Shown: positions 11,216 to 24,040, numbered from the stretch's first letter. The stretch: 64,000 nucleotides of DNA from Owenia fusiformis (GCA_903813345.2 CAIIXF020000005.1:3294356-3358355); one strand, 5' to 3'. Program-made: numbers and translations. The notes: generated by a model from the letters alone, not told the origin.

Positions 11216-12196
11216 TAGTTAATGCTGTTAATATCACCGTGTGGTGTCCACCTAGATTTGGAGCTCTATGATCTTCAGGGCAGTAGCACCAATCAATTTG
11301 CTTTAATCTGCAGTAAGCAGTCTCTTCAAATCAGTCAAACTGTCATGAAGCACTATAATAGTAATAATCAGATGAGACTTGCGCTTACGGCCAGTTGATT
11401 TATGTGATATCTCAACTTAGCTTTATATTCTTTGCCTTAGGTATTGTATTTCTTCATGGATTATGTAGATAGAGTCGTACAAAATTGAATTTACATATTT
11501 TGACTTGCCTTTTATTTTTTTTATCGGTATTTATTAGACTATTTATTGTTTCCAAAGTAAGGTAGTAATGAGGAATAGCATGAACAAACATATGCTATAA
11601 GTTGTACAGAATTATGCAAGGAAATCAGAATTTTTTTATTGAGACACCAGTAATGGTATATGTTTGAAAAAATTGCTATGGCAACATAATTTATGGGGTA
11701 TAAGCATGAGCACTGTTCAGCCAGCCACTAAAGGAAAGTCATTTACCATATGTCCTCAAAATAATTATCTGTCCACTTTACAGTGGCTAAATTAGATGCG
11801 TATTACTCTTCACTTTGGAATATAAAAAAATGGGTTCTGTAGTTCCAGGGCCTTAAGTAGAGAATACTATTTCACCTTGGGTCCATTTTGTAATTGATCA
11901 AAATCATGAATAAAATCTCAAGGGGTTACAAAGAGTCTGCTTGAACTCATCTCAAACACTCATTTGAATTCAAAACACTCCATTTCATTAAGATTATCAA
12001 GGAGAAATCCATCAAGCAAGCATTGTTATAAAATGTTTGCTATTAGTAATTTAGTATAAGCTACAATTAAAAGCTGCCAGCAACACAGAGCCATTTCAGT
12101 TAGGTTGCCATAACTTATATCATCAAAGAGTAATATTTTAAGAATTTGGCACTTTTGCAATATGTAAAATGAAAGCTGTTATCCAGTTTATGTGCA
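11216..12196. other. No gene recognised
   Basis: AT-rich, no long frame, no repeat structure seen. Confidence 0.4.
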
Positions 12197-12370
12197 CAGT
12201 AAATCCTGTGTATATTTAACATTTTTTGCTGAAAAAGTTCAGTCTTGGTAGGTGTTCACTACAGAGATGGGAAATTTATATAGAAGTCAGTAGAGTTTGT
12301 GATGTATAGGGTGTCCACTAGAGACAGGTTTTCACTTCGAGAGAGGTGTTCACTCATACAGGTTTTACTG
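12197..12370. mobile_element. MITE family F, copy 1
   Basis: Inverted ends CAGTAAATCCTGTGTA on the left and ACAGGTTTTACTG on the right. The interior GTTCAGTCTTGGTAGGTGTTC ... GTGTCCACTAGAGACAGG is repeated in reverse in the copy at 28192-28368. Confidence 0.7.
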
Positions 12371-13557
12371 CACATACAATAGTTAACTCCATTTACATTT
12401 ATGAAAAAGTTAACAGATTTCAACTTCAGTGTATGAAAGTAACTCAATGTCTTTTCTGATTGATCATTATTATAAAAATATATAGAAACACATTGTCATC
12501 AGTCAATTCAACAAAAAAACATTAAAAAAATATTGCTATGATTTTTTTTATTCTAACAGTAGGCCTCATTTGCACGTTCACAATATTGACATGTAATATG
12601 GATATCAATGTTTCTCGTACAATCAATTACAATTTTCATACATGATGTTTCACTCTTGAAAAGGGTAGCCTAAACTTAGATTCTAAACTTAAATATGTAG
12701 CATGTTACAATATCTTAAATCCATAAAATAAGTCCAAAAATAAGTAACACTTTGATAATTCATCTCGGCTTCAAAGGTCAATATATTCAGTTTGATGATT
12801 GAGCTAAATTACAAATCGGGTGCTCATTTTACCAATCACTCAACTCTATCAACTATTCTGCACCATTGGTGAAACCCATTCATTAAGTTAGCGTGTAGGG
12901 AAAAACTTAAACTCGTCATTGGAACAACCACACATTTATATCACCCTTGGGATACAATATTCTAATCCGTTCACTGAGCAGGCTGTGTGTGTGTGTCCCA
13001 AATTGCATTTTCAAGCGAGTGATTAATCAAATCAAGATTAAGGTTCTTTCATCATGATAAAGCATGACATCTCATTTCTTCTCAGCCCTGAGATGAGCTT
13101 GATTTGGGGATCCAGGAGAGCCCAAAATTGAGGATTTTTGAGATCCTTCGGCCCAGCTCATATTTCATCTAATTGGGGTAATAAAACTTGTGAACATAGG
13201 CCTGTGCAAATATCTGCAATGCCTATTATGTAATGTATTGACATTAAGGTAAATGATTACGTGATAATCATCACACTTATTGACAGTTATAACTCTTCCC
13301 ATCTGATGTACTGCCTTAGATCACAGAATATGCCTCATAATATCAGTGCATGTTTCAGGTGAAACAGAAAGATGCTATGGGTATCAGAATGGGGTTCTTT
13401 TTTATTTAATACTAAAATCAAGACCTTATGAGTTTGTAAATTGTAAGCAAGCCATTGGAGATCCTTATCCAACTGCCATGTTTAAATCTCCTTGATATTT
13501 TTTATAATATCATGATTTAACCTTCTCCTTAACAGATCTGATTTGCTCTTCCATGAT
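12371..13557. other. No gene recognised
   Basis: AT-rich sequence without a supported gene or clear repeat. Confidence 0.4.
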
Positions 13558-13845
13558 AAAATGACACCACCCCTTAGTGACATCACTGTGACATCATAAT
13601 ACACATGTCTGTTGCTTGACAAGATGCCCAATGGCATTTGCTACACCCTGGCGTTGCTATTGTCTTCATACATGTTTCGAATACAGGCTACACTTGGAGG
13701 AAGCATAAGTTGTCACTCATTATTTTTTGTGACTGCAATTCCTATCAAAATTTCCCTGCTTATCACCCTATTTCCTGATTTTGAGAAAATATGTTTTGAG
13801 GAACAATAAAAGGTCAGTGAGGCAAATTAGAAGGTGGTGTCAAAT
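13558..13845. mobile_element. Weak inverted-repeat element with Helitron-like 3' block
   Basis: Inverted TGACACCACC near 13562 and GGTGGTGTCA near 13834. Inside, ATGGCATTTGCTACACCCTGGCGTTGC followed by TATTGTCT at 13631-13664 resembles the family A 3' end but lacks the final CTAG. The relation of the two signals is unclear. Confidence 0.4.
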
Positions 13846-14213
13846 TACTTCAAAAGTTGATTTTGAACTGGTGAAGTGCAGACATGACTTCAGAATCACC
13901 AAAAAGTGGAGTGAAATTCTACATTTTCTCCAAGTTAAGTGTCCAAATTCATGATGATTTTCATAGTGATTTGATCTTTTGAACATTATGTATTCTTAAT
14001 AAAACCACGGTTACAGAAAAAAGCATTTTCCATTTTTTGTAGTATTAATACTAAAAAGCAGTCTTATCAAGATTTTGCGAACAGGATACAAGTGCACTTA
14101 ACATTATTAATATTCCAAAAGGATACATATTTTATTATTTTTATAGTTTTTTACTCTCATCAGGATACGAATGCAGTAAACCTACATTTTATTCGGAGAA
14201 TCACTTCATATAG

Positions 14214-15305
14214 CTATGAATCATGGTGGCCTTCGCAAACTGATGACATGATATATGTCTGCCCATTGGTGCCTCTCCTACTGAAAGAATATGCCTTAGT
14301 GTAACCATGCTTCGAACATTGAAACATCTTTCTTAGTCTGGCTCTAAATCTACCGCCAAACCAGCAATACACTAGAAAATTTACAGATGAATTTACGAAA
14401 ACTAAAAGATTTGAGACAAGGGTAAGAATGGCAAGTTCATCAGAATTATTCTCCTGAAAACTTTCTGGAGCTATGGCATCTTGGAAGTTTGTAACAGGCG
14501 ATAATGTTCCACATAAGAAGAACACCAAGACGATACAAAGAGATATTTTTGTAACTTTGTGTTCTTTCTTCTGACTGATTGTCATCGCTGGTGATAGGTG
14601 TTTTTCTCTATTGAGTATGTAAACTATTCGGATGTTCAACACGAGTAAGATCATGAGTGGCACACAAAATAATAAAAGGAAATAAAGAATCGCACAATAC
14701 ATGTAGCGATAGACCATATTATCACCCACCTCTGATTTATTGTGAAATGTATATTCCACATGGCCGTCATCGTTAATTTGAAGATACTCAAAGAATCGGG
14801 GAAGATTATATAAAAGGCACCCTAGCATTATCCCAACGCAGGTGCTTCGTGCAGTCTTTATTGTGCAAATATATTTAGCCTTGAATGGGTGGCAGACTGC
14901 AATGTAACGCTCTATTGATATGAAGACAGTGAGCCAAACACTGGACATCTGGGCTGCCATTGCGATTGGCCAGATGAACGGAATGTTCACTTTTTTTGCC
15001 AGGTCATATGCTAAATCATCATCGTAGTAATTTGTAATAATAGAGTATGTCACTTGTATCTGCATTGCACATAATAAGAATAATGTATCGGAGACAGCGA
15101 GACACCGAAGTAGGTAAAATGTCGATGTATGACGCTCGTGAAGCAGAATGATGAACGATAATGCATTTCCCACAATGCCGAATACTCCGATTAAAGCTGG
15201 AAGATAAATGCTAAAAATTGTGATAAATAAAAGAACTTCTGGTTCTGTCGAGTTCGTATTGTTTGTTATATTATTTAATGTCCCATTGATAAGTAAATCT
15301 TCCAT
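14214..15305 (-). CDS. FMRFamide-receptor-like class A GPCR, paralogue 1
   Basis: A plasma-membrane seven-helix receptor of 363 residues in one exon, starting at ATG 15305. Helices by hydrophobicity: TM1 27-55 (GN 46-47), TM2 62-82 (AVSD 70-73), TM3 107-133 ending in ERY 132-134, TM4 152-172, TM5 200-230, TM6 253-275, TM7 292-315 with NSSVNFLVY 305-313 in place of NPxxY. The YNLPRFFEY block at 166-174 and PIAMAAQ in TM3 are typical of the FMRFamide-receptor family, so a neuropeptide ligand coupled to G protein is likely; the ligand itself cannot be told. N-glycosylation sites lie at 7, 12, 15 and 18. No cysteine occurs between 79 and 138, so the usual TM3-ECL2 disulphide is missing on the TM3 side. 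It is similar throughout to the gene at 37664-38758, in the same orientation. Confidence 0.93.
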   Translation of the reverse strand: MEDLLINGTLNNITNNTNSTEPEVLLFITIFSIYLPALIGVFGIVGNALSFIILLHERHTSTFYLLRCLAVSDTLFLLCAMQIQVTYSIITNYYDDDLAYDLAKKVNIPFIWPIAMAAQMSSVWLTVFISIERYIAVCHPFKAKYICTIKTARSTCVGIMLGCLLYNLPRFFEYLQINDDGHVEYTFHNKSEVGDNMVYRYMYCAILYFLLLFCVPLMILLVLNIRIVYILNREKHLSPAMTISQKKEHKVTKISLCIVLVFFLCGTLSPVTNFQDAIAPESFQENNSDELAILTLVSNLLVFVNSSVNFLVYCWFGGRFRARLRKMFQCSKHGYTKAYSFSRRGTNGQTYIMSSVCEGHHDS

Positions 15306-16946
15306 ATTATTGATTCGTATTTCTTTGTAAGGTAGACCATTAATTTGTGGTATAAATGTGAATACATGGGATTCAAATTCTTATTCTGTGTATTTCTTTT
15401 TATATCAAATGCATTGATATAAATAATAATTATTCAGTTTGTGTATTGTTGAAATCAAATCGAGTGATTAATTCGTCACGATGATCATCGAGGCAGTAAT
15501 TTCAATAATTTATACCGTCACTGGATTAGAACTGATATCCATAATTTTTATAATCCACGTCATTAGGAGTAAAAATGAATATATCACGTTTGTTGTCAAA
15601 TATAACGATCTCGCTCAACAGTTAATTGTTCGTATGCACGTCACATTAACATAAGTGTGAAATTTCCCTCCTTTTCTACGATGCAATTACATCCACGACA
15701 ATCTTCATGTCACTCCTACTGAGCTTCTGTTTTTTTCCAACTTCAATAACACCTTTTGGAAGTTAGTCCTTAAAAATGTGAATATAGAATTATGTAAATT
15801 CTCCCTACAATCTCTATTGTTTTTCATGCCATCGATGTTAGGATCGTATTCATCGTTTGCAGTATGTAGTGTTACTTCTCTCACTTTCCTTATCTCAGGT
15901 AGCATGCTATCATTGCATCAGTCTGATTGCTTGCCATTAAATCTGCTTCATGCTTTCAATTTAATTTATTTTATTAGTCCTTCAAAGCTGATCATCTACT
16001 CCCTATTCGAGCATAGTAACTCTTATACAATTTTTTCTTTTCTCATTTTCTCATTTATTTTAGAAAATTTGAGTTCATTATTTGGTCTCCTCAGTTATAT
16101 AAACACCTATTCAGTTATATAAACACCTATTTGTGTTTATTTTCCTTGAATAACCATTCAAATGTTGCATCACAAATTATCCGTTCCACTTACCTCGTGA
16201 ATATGATGCTTATGTTTATTTTATTACTAATCCGAGTAAGAGGAAGGATTACGTACTTGAAGATCCTGTTTGTATTGCCATTCATGAAGGAATAATTATA
16301 GAGTGATTCTTTAAGAGGGACGATAAACCTATTGTCTTTTATATTGTATCCATAAATAGTCGTTGATGTTGTTTTTTGATATATTGACGTCAAACCTGCA
16401 ACAAAGAATAAGTAATATTACTAACATAAATATAATATATCGGTGTGCTGAAATTAATCAATTAAATATTAATACCGATTCTCTATTCTCTATTATATTT
16501 TATATTTTTTTCTCATTCATATTCGAAGTTATTACCATGACAGTGTCCATGGATTAACTTCTGCTGTTGCAAGTATTGTATTGATTTGTTTTCAGATCCC
16601 GCTGTTTTTTCAGTTTAATTTCATATTATCTTTACTTTTTATCAGTCCCGACCTATCCTCAGACTTATTTACATTTTCATTGTACCTCAACCCCGGTCAT
16701 TAGCTATTAAATAAATCGAAGCCCAATGAAATCATCTTATACATCTGATATATGACAGCCTTGATGAATGTTCTAATCAAACAAAGTTTGGAGTTGTATA
16801 CCATAGGGAATGTCTCTACCATCTTTTCTTAGGTTTTCTGTCTGTCCAGGTGTGAACCCAATTACTTGTAATTCATTTTTATACATATTAGTGAGGTTAA
16901 GTTGCACATTCTTTTAAAAATGACTTTGATGTGAAAGTGAGAATTA
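15306..16946. other. Upstream region of GPCR 1; no other gene recognised
   Basis: AT-rich sequence 5' of the minus-strand GPCR, which would hold its promoter. A duplicated 18-bp block CAGTTATATAAACACCTA occurs near 16092 and 16110. Hydrophobic frames at 15778-16122 and 16363-16557 have no domain and biased AT composition. No promoter can be defined with confidence. Confidence 0.4.
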
Positions 16947-17120
16947 CAGGCACGAAGCCAGGGGGAGAGGGGCAAAAATTCTTCCAAAATCATATCAGTT
17001 TTTCATCATTCTGAGCACTTGTGATTTTGGCCATTTTTGGACCAAAATTGTCAAAAGTTAACTCCCCTGCAATTTTTCAAAAAGTGAACCACCCCTTGGC
17101 AAATCCTGGCTACGGGCCTG
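16947..17120. mobile_element. MITE family G (hAT-like), copy 1
   Basis: Ends CAGGCACGAAGCCAGG and CCTGGCTACGGGCCTG are imperfect inverted repeats. The immediate flanks are GAATTA on both sides (16941-16946 and 17121-17126). CAGGCCCGTAGCCAGG ends are common in hAT-type MITEs. The copy at 52552-52743 is in the other orientation. Confidence 0.75.
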
Positions 17121-17149
17121 GAATTATGGTCCTCTTTGGATTAGTTCTC

Positions 17150-17310
17150 CCATTTTTACTGTTTACTTGGCTGATTGAGTATAAAGGTATTCAGACCATA
17201 ATTGTAATTAGGTCCCTAGGAAAGTGAATTGAGATCGGAACAGTAATCCCTGGGGGTTGAAATATTACAAGCTTACGTACAGGTTCTCTTAAAACATGTA
17301 ACTTAACTTT
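17150..17310 (+). repeat. Dispersed family D, copy 1
   Basis: Blocks TTGGCTGATTGAGTATAAA, TAATTAGGTCCCTAGG, AACAGTAATCCCTGGGGG, AATATTACA and CTTAAAACATGTA recur in the same order at 40015-40150 and 43065-43205. Confidence 0.65.
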
Positions 17311-17317
17311 CCTATAT

Positions 17318-17382
17318 TAATATATATGTATGTATGTATGTATGTATATTTATTTATTTATATTTATTTATTAATATATAGC
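17318..17382. repeat. (TATG)n/(TTTA)n microsatellite
   Basis: Runs of TATG followed by TTTA repeats, then a short TA run. Confidence 0.85.
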
Positions 17383-17404
17383 TATAGTAATTTAAACCTC
17401 AAGA

Positions 17405-17580
17405 TTTTTTTTAGTTTGGCTGTCAAAGCCAAATGCCCACCATTTTTTCATGAAATGGACCAGTATTCAGATTTGTGTCATATCTTATGTGAAGATGTCT
17501 CATAGGCATAGGACTGCTGAAGGGGAAATTTTCAAGATGGCTGCTGAATTTTTCAGGAGAAATATTATTTTTCTGATAAC
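17405..17580 (+). mobile_element. Helitron-like family B fragment
   Basis: Diverged internal unit: CATAGGCATAGGACTGCTG, TTTTCAAGATGGCTGCTGAAT and TTTCTGATAACGCAAAT match the family B array unit. Neither end is present. Confidence 0.5.
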
Positions 17581-17584
17581 GCAA

Positions 17585-18330
17585 ATATCACTTAGCAAAG
17601 GAGTTGCTGTTTTTCTAATCATTTAAAATTAACAAGTCTAAATTGTAAGTGACACCGTCAATCAGTTAATTTACTTGATTATCACCCCATCTACTTCACT
17701 ATGGTAAATCAGTGAGGAGCATTATCTCTAGGTGGCATCAAGGATCACTGTATGCAGGAGGTTGATCTAATTTCCTGAATTATCATGTTTATAAATCCGT
17801 ATTTGTTTAGAAATATTGTTGTTCTTGTTTCCTTTGGGGTGATTAGTGATGATATACCAACTTTGACTGCAGAAGTTTATCGAATGTCATTAACTTATGT
17901 GAAAATGTTAATGTTAAACTATCAAAGCTTAATTTTTCAAAGTCATGTTGCACATTAAAATTTCTGAAGTATTGTAGGTTCATGTAACGATAAGCCGATG
18001 TGTTTTTGAAACTCTCCTTGAAAACCTATTCTACTTTTAAGATGATACATTTACAGAGGTGTTCCACATGTCTCATTTTAGTTGTCTAGAATTTTTATTA
18101 CTTTATATGTCAATGTCCTTGAGAACTACTTTCAAAATTAGATCTACTGGTACATGTAGTTTCGATTGTAGGCCATTTTAATGTTAATGTTGTTGTATTT
18201 TCTGTTCATCTGTCCTGGCTGTTTCTCAAGTTTAGCCATGATATTTTACAGGTAGCCTAAGGCAAATGTCAAGAAGGATGAATTAGTTCTTAAATGGCAT
18301 GTTTATATGACAGTCAGTAATGATTGTTCC
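17585..18330. other. No gene recognised
   Basis: AT-rich, no supported feature. Confidence 0.4.
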
Positions 18331-18331
18331 A

Positions 18332-18655
18332 TTAAACTAAACTAAACAATGTTCTTTAATTTGTTTTAATCTTTGCAAAGTTCACGATACATTATTTTCT
18401 GCTTAAACCACCTCCTATAAAAATCAAATAACCATTAGTTAAATCTTAGCTGAGTCAAAATCAATTCATTTAATTTCCATTAAACTAAACTAAAAAATGT
18501 TCTTTAATTTGTTTTAATCTTTGCAAAGTTCTTATCAAACTTTATAGAAAATAATTGATAAAATCAAAATTCACGATATGTTATTTACTGCTTAACCCAT
18601 CTGTTATAAAATCAAATGACCATTAGTTAAATCTTAGGTGAGTCATAATCAATGA
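18332..18655. repeat. Tandem duplication, ~150-bp unit
   Basis: Two copies, beginning CCATTAAACTAAACTAAA near 18331 and 18478. They share TTCTTTAATTTGTTTTAATC, then AAAGTTC, CACGATA and CATTAGTTAAATCTTAG. The second copy has an extra block of about 30 bp. Confidence 0.85.
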
Positions 18656-19016
18656 TCAGACACACCACGCCTCATTGAAAAGAAATATAGCCCACTCTCT
18701 AATAAATACTAGTTATTGGTTCAGATATGGCCTTACATTGGTAGAAATATTTTGAGGAAAAGGTCGCCTCACTTTGGGAAATCAATATCTCATCAGCTAA
18801 GTTAGGCTCAGTGATTAATTATCCCAAAGTTCGGTAGGGATATAGTGAAGCCCTTTGTCCATAAGAAAAAGACAAATAAAATCAGAAAAAGTAAGCCTAC
18901 CTATTTTAGCAAGTAAGTTTAGTATTATTGTCACCACAATCATTGTGATTTTGGTCATTTCATTGATATATGGAACAAATAGAATTGATATAAGGTATTT
19001 GGTCACGTAGTAATAC

Positions 19017-19165
19017 AGGAATATCCTATAATTTTGAAAAAATATCATTTATATCCATGAGTGGATATTGATATCTTCACACGAGTGAGCGCAGCAAATG
19101 AGTGAAGATATTGATATTCACGAGTAGATAAAATTGATATTTTTTAGAAAAACAATAGGATTGTC
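19017..19165. mobile_element. Palindromic MITE family E, copy 1
   Basis: Arms ATATCCTATAATTTT ... GGATATTGATATCTTCAC and AGTGAAGATATTGATATTCAC ... CAATAGGATTGTC are inverted over about 70 bp each. The right end TAGGATTGTCTGTTTATCCC matches the copy at 40203-40352. Confidence 0.75.
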
Positions 19166-19199
19166 TGTTTATCCCATGGGTAATTATTACCTAGCAAAC

Positions 19200-20865
19200 A
19201 TTGAACAATCAGATTATGTTATTTGTTTCATATGCACCTTTTATCACTTCATCTGACATTTTGATTACAAGAATTCAACAAAATGTAATAAAAGACAATT
19301 AAAAAATAATTAAAATGAATGACCCAACACATTTAACCATAAAAATGAAATTTAATAAAAATCAGTTTGAAGAATTAATAGATAATAATTTTGAAAAAAA
19401 TTGAAATCATGGAATATCAGTTTTTAAGAAGTGATAATGGATGGTTTTGGGATTTTTTGCTGAAATATGATATTTTGATCTAGATATATATATATCTTTT
19501 ATTGACTCTCTGATGTCATTGCAATGACATATTAGTCACTACAAACTACAATATACAAAATTAAACTAAGACTAAACTAACTACTTCATAGGAAATATAC
19601 AAAGTTGTAAAATACAATTACAGCATCACAAAATGTAAAATACAAAAATGAGATAATTGTAAAATACAGATACAACATGACAGAATTTAAAACATCAGTG
19701 TGGTGTATCATTGTTACAATATTAATCCAGTTTTTTGAATGAATGATAAATGAACTTTGCTAGATGTAAAATTACATAAGAATTTTTATGAGACAAAAGC
19801 TTTTTGAAAATAAAGTTAGGACTTCATGAGGTAAGTCTCTTTTTACTAGATATCATTTATATGATACCATTTATATGGTGGTCATTTTTTCTAGATATCA
19901 AATATCTAGAGTAACCTTGTATTATACAACCCAGCATGCTTTCGAGTGCAAAATATTACAAAGTTTTTATTTACTTATCATCCTAATTCAGGTTAATTAT
20001 ATCAGTTTCCTTTTCAGTCTCCGTGCCTTTCCTCCAGTGCCATCCGTACCTCCTGTGCCTTACCTCATGCAGTTCTTTAAATTCCCGCGAAATTTACCCT
20101 TCTAAATATTTTGACCTGCTTCAAAAAATATATTTCTTTGCGTTTGCTACTGATTTTATTCGTTATATTTTATAAAATGTTTATTTCTAATGTAGTAAAA
20201 ATTCATTCATAAGAAAAATATTAAGTTATTCGTAACAAACTGTTAAAAATGAATACTTAGGAATTTGCAAGGTCAGAAATTGTTTATTGACACCGTTGCT
20301 ATGCAGTTCGTTTTGAAGTGACATCATCTCCATATTCGTAATTTTAATCGTCTAATAAACGAATACCATGTGTCGATGTGAAGTTTTAATCGATAAAATT
20401 GAATTTCTTACATATTTCTCTATCTTGTTACTAGATAACAAGTTATGATGTTGGTGAACTCGCCAGAAATTAACTTAATATTATTTGAAGCGTTTTCAGA
20501 AAATTTTGACACCTCCATCTTGAAAACGTGTAGTAATGTTGATCCCAGTGATTATCGATCTTGACATTTTACAATTTGTTGCTCCGCGGAGATTTTTACC
20601 TAAAAACACATCAAATACAACGTAGATTACCAATTACGATGGTAAAATTGTTTGTAAACTTTATAATTTATGTTATATCAAAGTTTCGGCGTTGTTGATA
20701 AAGTATTACAGATTGTACTAATTTCTGAAGCTTTCTAAGATCGTGACCCGGGAATTTTAGAACTATTTTAACAACGTCAGAGAGGTAGTGGAGGTACGCA
20801 ACGAACGAAATGAATTTGAGAATGTTTCCTTTTCAAAGCCTATCATTTTAAAATAACTTTTTTGG
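19200..20865. other. No gene recognised
   Basis: Very AT-rich sequence with long A/T runs, a short TA run near 19484, and A-rich repeats of ACAATTACAG/AAAATACA type at 19540-19700 that may be an old retroelement tail. No coding region is supported. Confidence 0.4.
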
Positions 20866-20870
20866 TTGGT

Positions 20871-20975
20871 AGTCATCCTCCGAACACAGGCCTCCAGAAC
20901 GTGTACCTTGTTCTTCCAGAAGAAGGACGGAATTTAGTGGATGACGTCTAGAACCCTGCATTCGGAGGATGGCTA
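20871..20975. mobile_element. Short hairpin MITE remnant
   Basis: TAGTCATCCTCCGAA at the left and TTCGGAGGATGGCTA at the right are inverted, with arms of about 35 bp. The block CATCCTCCGAACACA(A/G)GCCTCC recurs near 41568. Confidence 0.6.
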
Positions 20976-20979
20976 TAGT

Positions 20980-21690
20980 TCATTCAGAATACATGTTCTA
21001 TTGTCTCCAACCTATTATACTCATTATTTTATTGAGCCAAAGTTTCAGCAACATTTGGTTGTCTTTCCCAGGTTCTACTGTATGGTTTCTCTCCTTGCCA
21101 TTAGGTGGCATGTCGGTAGTCTGACTAGTACTGGTACTATAGACATTAGGGTTAAACCAGGCTTAACTGTTTCATCTCATACCAAAGAACTTAAGGTTTT
21201 CAAAAGTACACCGTGGCAAGTTAAGAAATAAACCAATACTGATTTACCTATTATCTAAAGCATTTATAGAGATTCTAAGAAAGTAAGAATAGCAATGTAT
21301 GTGGATGAATTCTCTTGAAATCCAACCTGGCTTTATATAATATTCAGAAATGAAGTTGCTCACCTCAGTTGCTGGGAAATTACTCTCTCAAATATTTTCA
21401 AAAAACACTTAATAGCGATATGGTGCAGTAAACAGTGAATAAATGCTTGAGGTCCTTTTTAAAAACTTTTGTGATCTTTGATTGGTCAGAAAACTCCATT
21501 TGAAAAAGATAGAATACATAAATGAACTAGTGGATATGACTAAAGACATGTTGTGAGAATTTAATTATACACTCTACTAGGTTTAACATAGTCAAGGTGT
21601 ACAACCTAACCTAAGATTACAAATGATTATTGTTATCTCAATGTTACTTACTGGGGTGAGAAAAAGTTGATTGAATGCAGCATGCAGAAA
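20980..21690. other. No gene recognised
   Basis: A 96-codon frame at 20941-21231 overlaps the hairpin above and has no recognisable domain. Nothing else is seen. Confidence 0.4.
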
Positions 21691-21697
21691 GTTTTAA

Positions 21698-22178
21698 AGG
21701 CCCCATTTAAGCGACTTTGGCTTGTATTATATTCTTACTCAATTGTATCAAAATGAGATATGTGAAACTTTTTTCAATTTCAAAAATTTTAAATCTAGAG
21801 GTCATTGGTTTGTTTTGATAAGCAATAATTAGCACCAATATATGTATAGCATTCATTCTTACATGTTTTTGTTGAGAGAATTCATAAAATTGATTGATAA
21901 ATAAGCTAGAAATGAACTCATCCATGTATGAAAGTTGTTCAGAGAAGAAAGCATTTTAAAAATTTAGTTCTCATAGAAACCATTGATACAATTATATATA
22001 AAACAAAATATATTCTTCTCTTCTGCATAGTTAGGCAATCATCATTGGTTTATTTTTAAAGGCTTAGCATATTTGAAAAGATTGACTGAAATTTTTCTTT
22101 GGAGTGACATTACTTTTAAAGTCATGAAAAATAGTAAATGAATGATATAAACATATTTTCAAACTATACACAGGGCCT
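21698..22178. mobile_element. TTAA-flanked MITE
   Basis: AGGCCC at the left end and GGGCCT at the right end, each bordered by TTAA (21694-21697 and 22179-22182). TTAA duplication fits piggyBac- or Kolobok-type elements. The inverted repeat is short and the interior is AT-rich without coding. Confidence 0.5.
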
Positions 22179-22184
22179 TTAAGG

Positions 22185-23150
22185 GATGCTTCACGTATCT
22201 CAAACTGATTAGATTTTCAGCGATGGATTTTCAAGGTGTATTTTTGAATTTCCATTCTAGAATTTCTTCCCGTTTTCTGCTGATTCAGGGGTGTTTCTCG
22301 GAATGGCAATCTAGTTTAGATCTGATAAGTTTTTGGGCATGCTGGGTAAATTTCAAAAATGCCATATTGAACTTATACCTCAAAAGCTCTTCTATACGCT
22401 GTCAAGGAAACTGTGTGATTTCTGTATTCCCTTATGAAGATAACTGACTACACAATCATCATATTTATAATGTTGCCAACCTTTGGTAAATTAATCTTTC
22501 TTGACATTCTATTGATCACCTTGTCTTGTACTTTTATTTTTCTTCATCTTTAAACTTTCTATTCTTAAATGATTTAATGTAATACAATGTACTATAATAG
22601 AAAGAGTAAAATATTGTTTGAGGAATACTTCATTAATTTATCTCTTGAATGCTCTGATAGAGGAGCTCAATTATTTATCATGTATTATATTTCTCTATTA
22701 TTAATCATAGTCAGCCACGCAAAACCGAACAATGAAAAAATCAGATATTAAAAGTATTGAAACATATTGATTATTAAGTAAAAGGCTTATAGACTTCTTA
22801 CATACTGTAGAAGTTACTTTAACAGGAGCATAAAAAGTAGAATCAAGCAAAATACATATAATGTAAAATAAACAGATACATGTATGGAAATTAACTATTG
22901 AACAGTGTATGTAATGTGGAAAACTTAGAAATACATGAACACTTGCTTTCACTATATTACACTACTCTGTACTATAATATGCAATGCAAATGAATAATAC
23001 ATGTATAATAAAATACAGATTTCCATTTAAAGCTAATTAAGATGATGAGGAAAACCATTTTCAACATTTGACAGTTCACATACATATATTTTATTTGTAC
23101 ATGTTCCTATCATTTTGTCATGGTCTGATTACTAATATGGCCATTTCAAT
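22185..23150. other. No gene recognised
   Basis: AT-rich sequence; no supported gene or clear repeat. Confidence 0.4.
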
Positions 23151-23154
23151 TGTT

Positions 23155-23320
23155 TATGTCACTACCAGAAGTGATGACATATTGTTATAGTTTCCAACTT
23201 TTAAAGACTATGTTTTGCTTTTGGGAGTTGGTGTTTGGTGGCCAGCATTTGGCAATTAGGTTCTGTAACAAATGCAACAAATGAGAGGTGGTGACATTTT
23301 ACATGCTTATAGATTGTTTA
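23155..23320 (+). repeat. Dispersed family C, copy 4
   Basis: ATGTCACTACCAGAAGTGATG, CATATTGTTATAGTTTCC, GGTGTTTGGTGGCCAGC, TCTGTAACAAATGCAAC and GTGACATTTTACATGCTTA. Confidence 0.7.
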
Positions 23321-23892
23321 AAGTATATCATATCAAGAGTGTTTATATTTCATTATACCAGTATTCATGAAAAAGGTAAATTAATTTTGAAGAAATTAAT
23401 ATGCTGTGTTGAAAATATATTCAAGTTTAAGTGTGCTGGATTTTATTAAGATATATGTGTAGGAAAGTAGATAAATCTTAAATTGAAGTTGGCGACAAAA
23501 TTATGTGTGGGGTACTATATATTACATTATTTTAAAAAAGTAATCTTTATGTCACTTTAAGAATTTTGTATACAAATTCTCATGAGCAAGCATGGAATCT
23601 CATTTCTGCTTGATTTGTAATTTTGAAAAATAGAAGTTCTGTATTATACGAAACATCAACCTAAATCATAAATTAATAATCATTTCATGATGTTTTTCAT
23701 GCCTGAGTTAGCATTAGATGCCAGTTGATAATCTGCATTAAATATGCATGTTAAATATTTTCCTTAACAGAACTATGAGCATGACTTATTTATAGTCTCA
23801 CATGGGCAAGCCATTATTATTTTCCACTTGTCTGCCTGTTAAATTGTCTCGCTGCATTAATATGGGAAAATTGAAGAACATAATAATGGTTT

Positions 23893-24035
23893 ATTATGTA
23901 ACCACCACAAGTGGTATATTGTTATAGTTGCCAACTTTTTGTGGATTGTGTTTGGCATCTGTCAGTCCGCATTCGGTGTTCAGTGTCTGTAACAAATGGC
24001 AGGTAGTGACATTTTGCATTTTAATGCCTTGTATT
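23893..24035 (+). repeat. Dispersed family C, copy 5
   Basis: ATGTAACCACCACAAGTGG, ATATTGTTATAGTTGCC, TGGCATCTGTCAG, TGTCTGTAACAAATGGCAGG and GTGACATTTTGCATTTTAATG. It is the closest to the family consensus. Confidence 0.75.
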
Positions 24036-24040
24036 TATAT

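Noticed and set aside
15778-16122. 114-codon hydrophobic frame
   Set aside because: Low-complexity AT-rich translation next to a 18-bp duplication; no transmembrane family is recognised.
20941-21231. 96-codon frame
   Set aside because: Starts inside a hairpin remnant and has no known motif.
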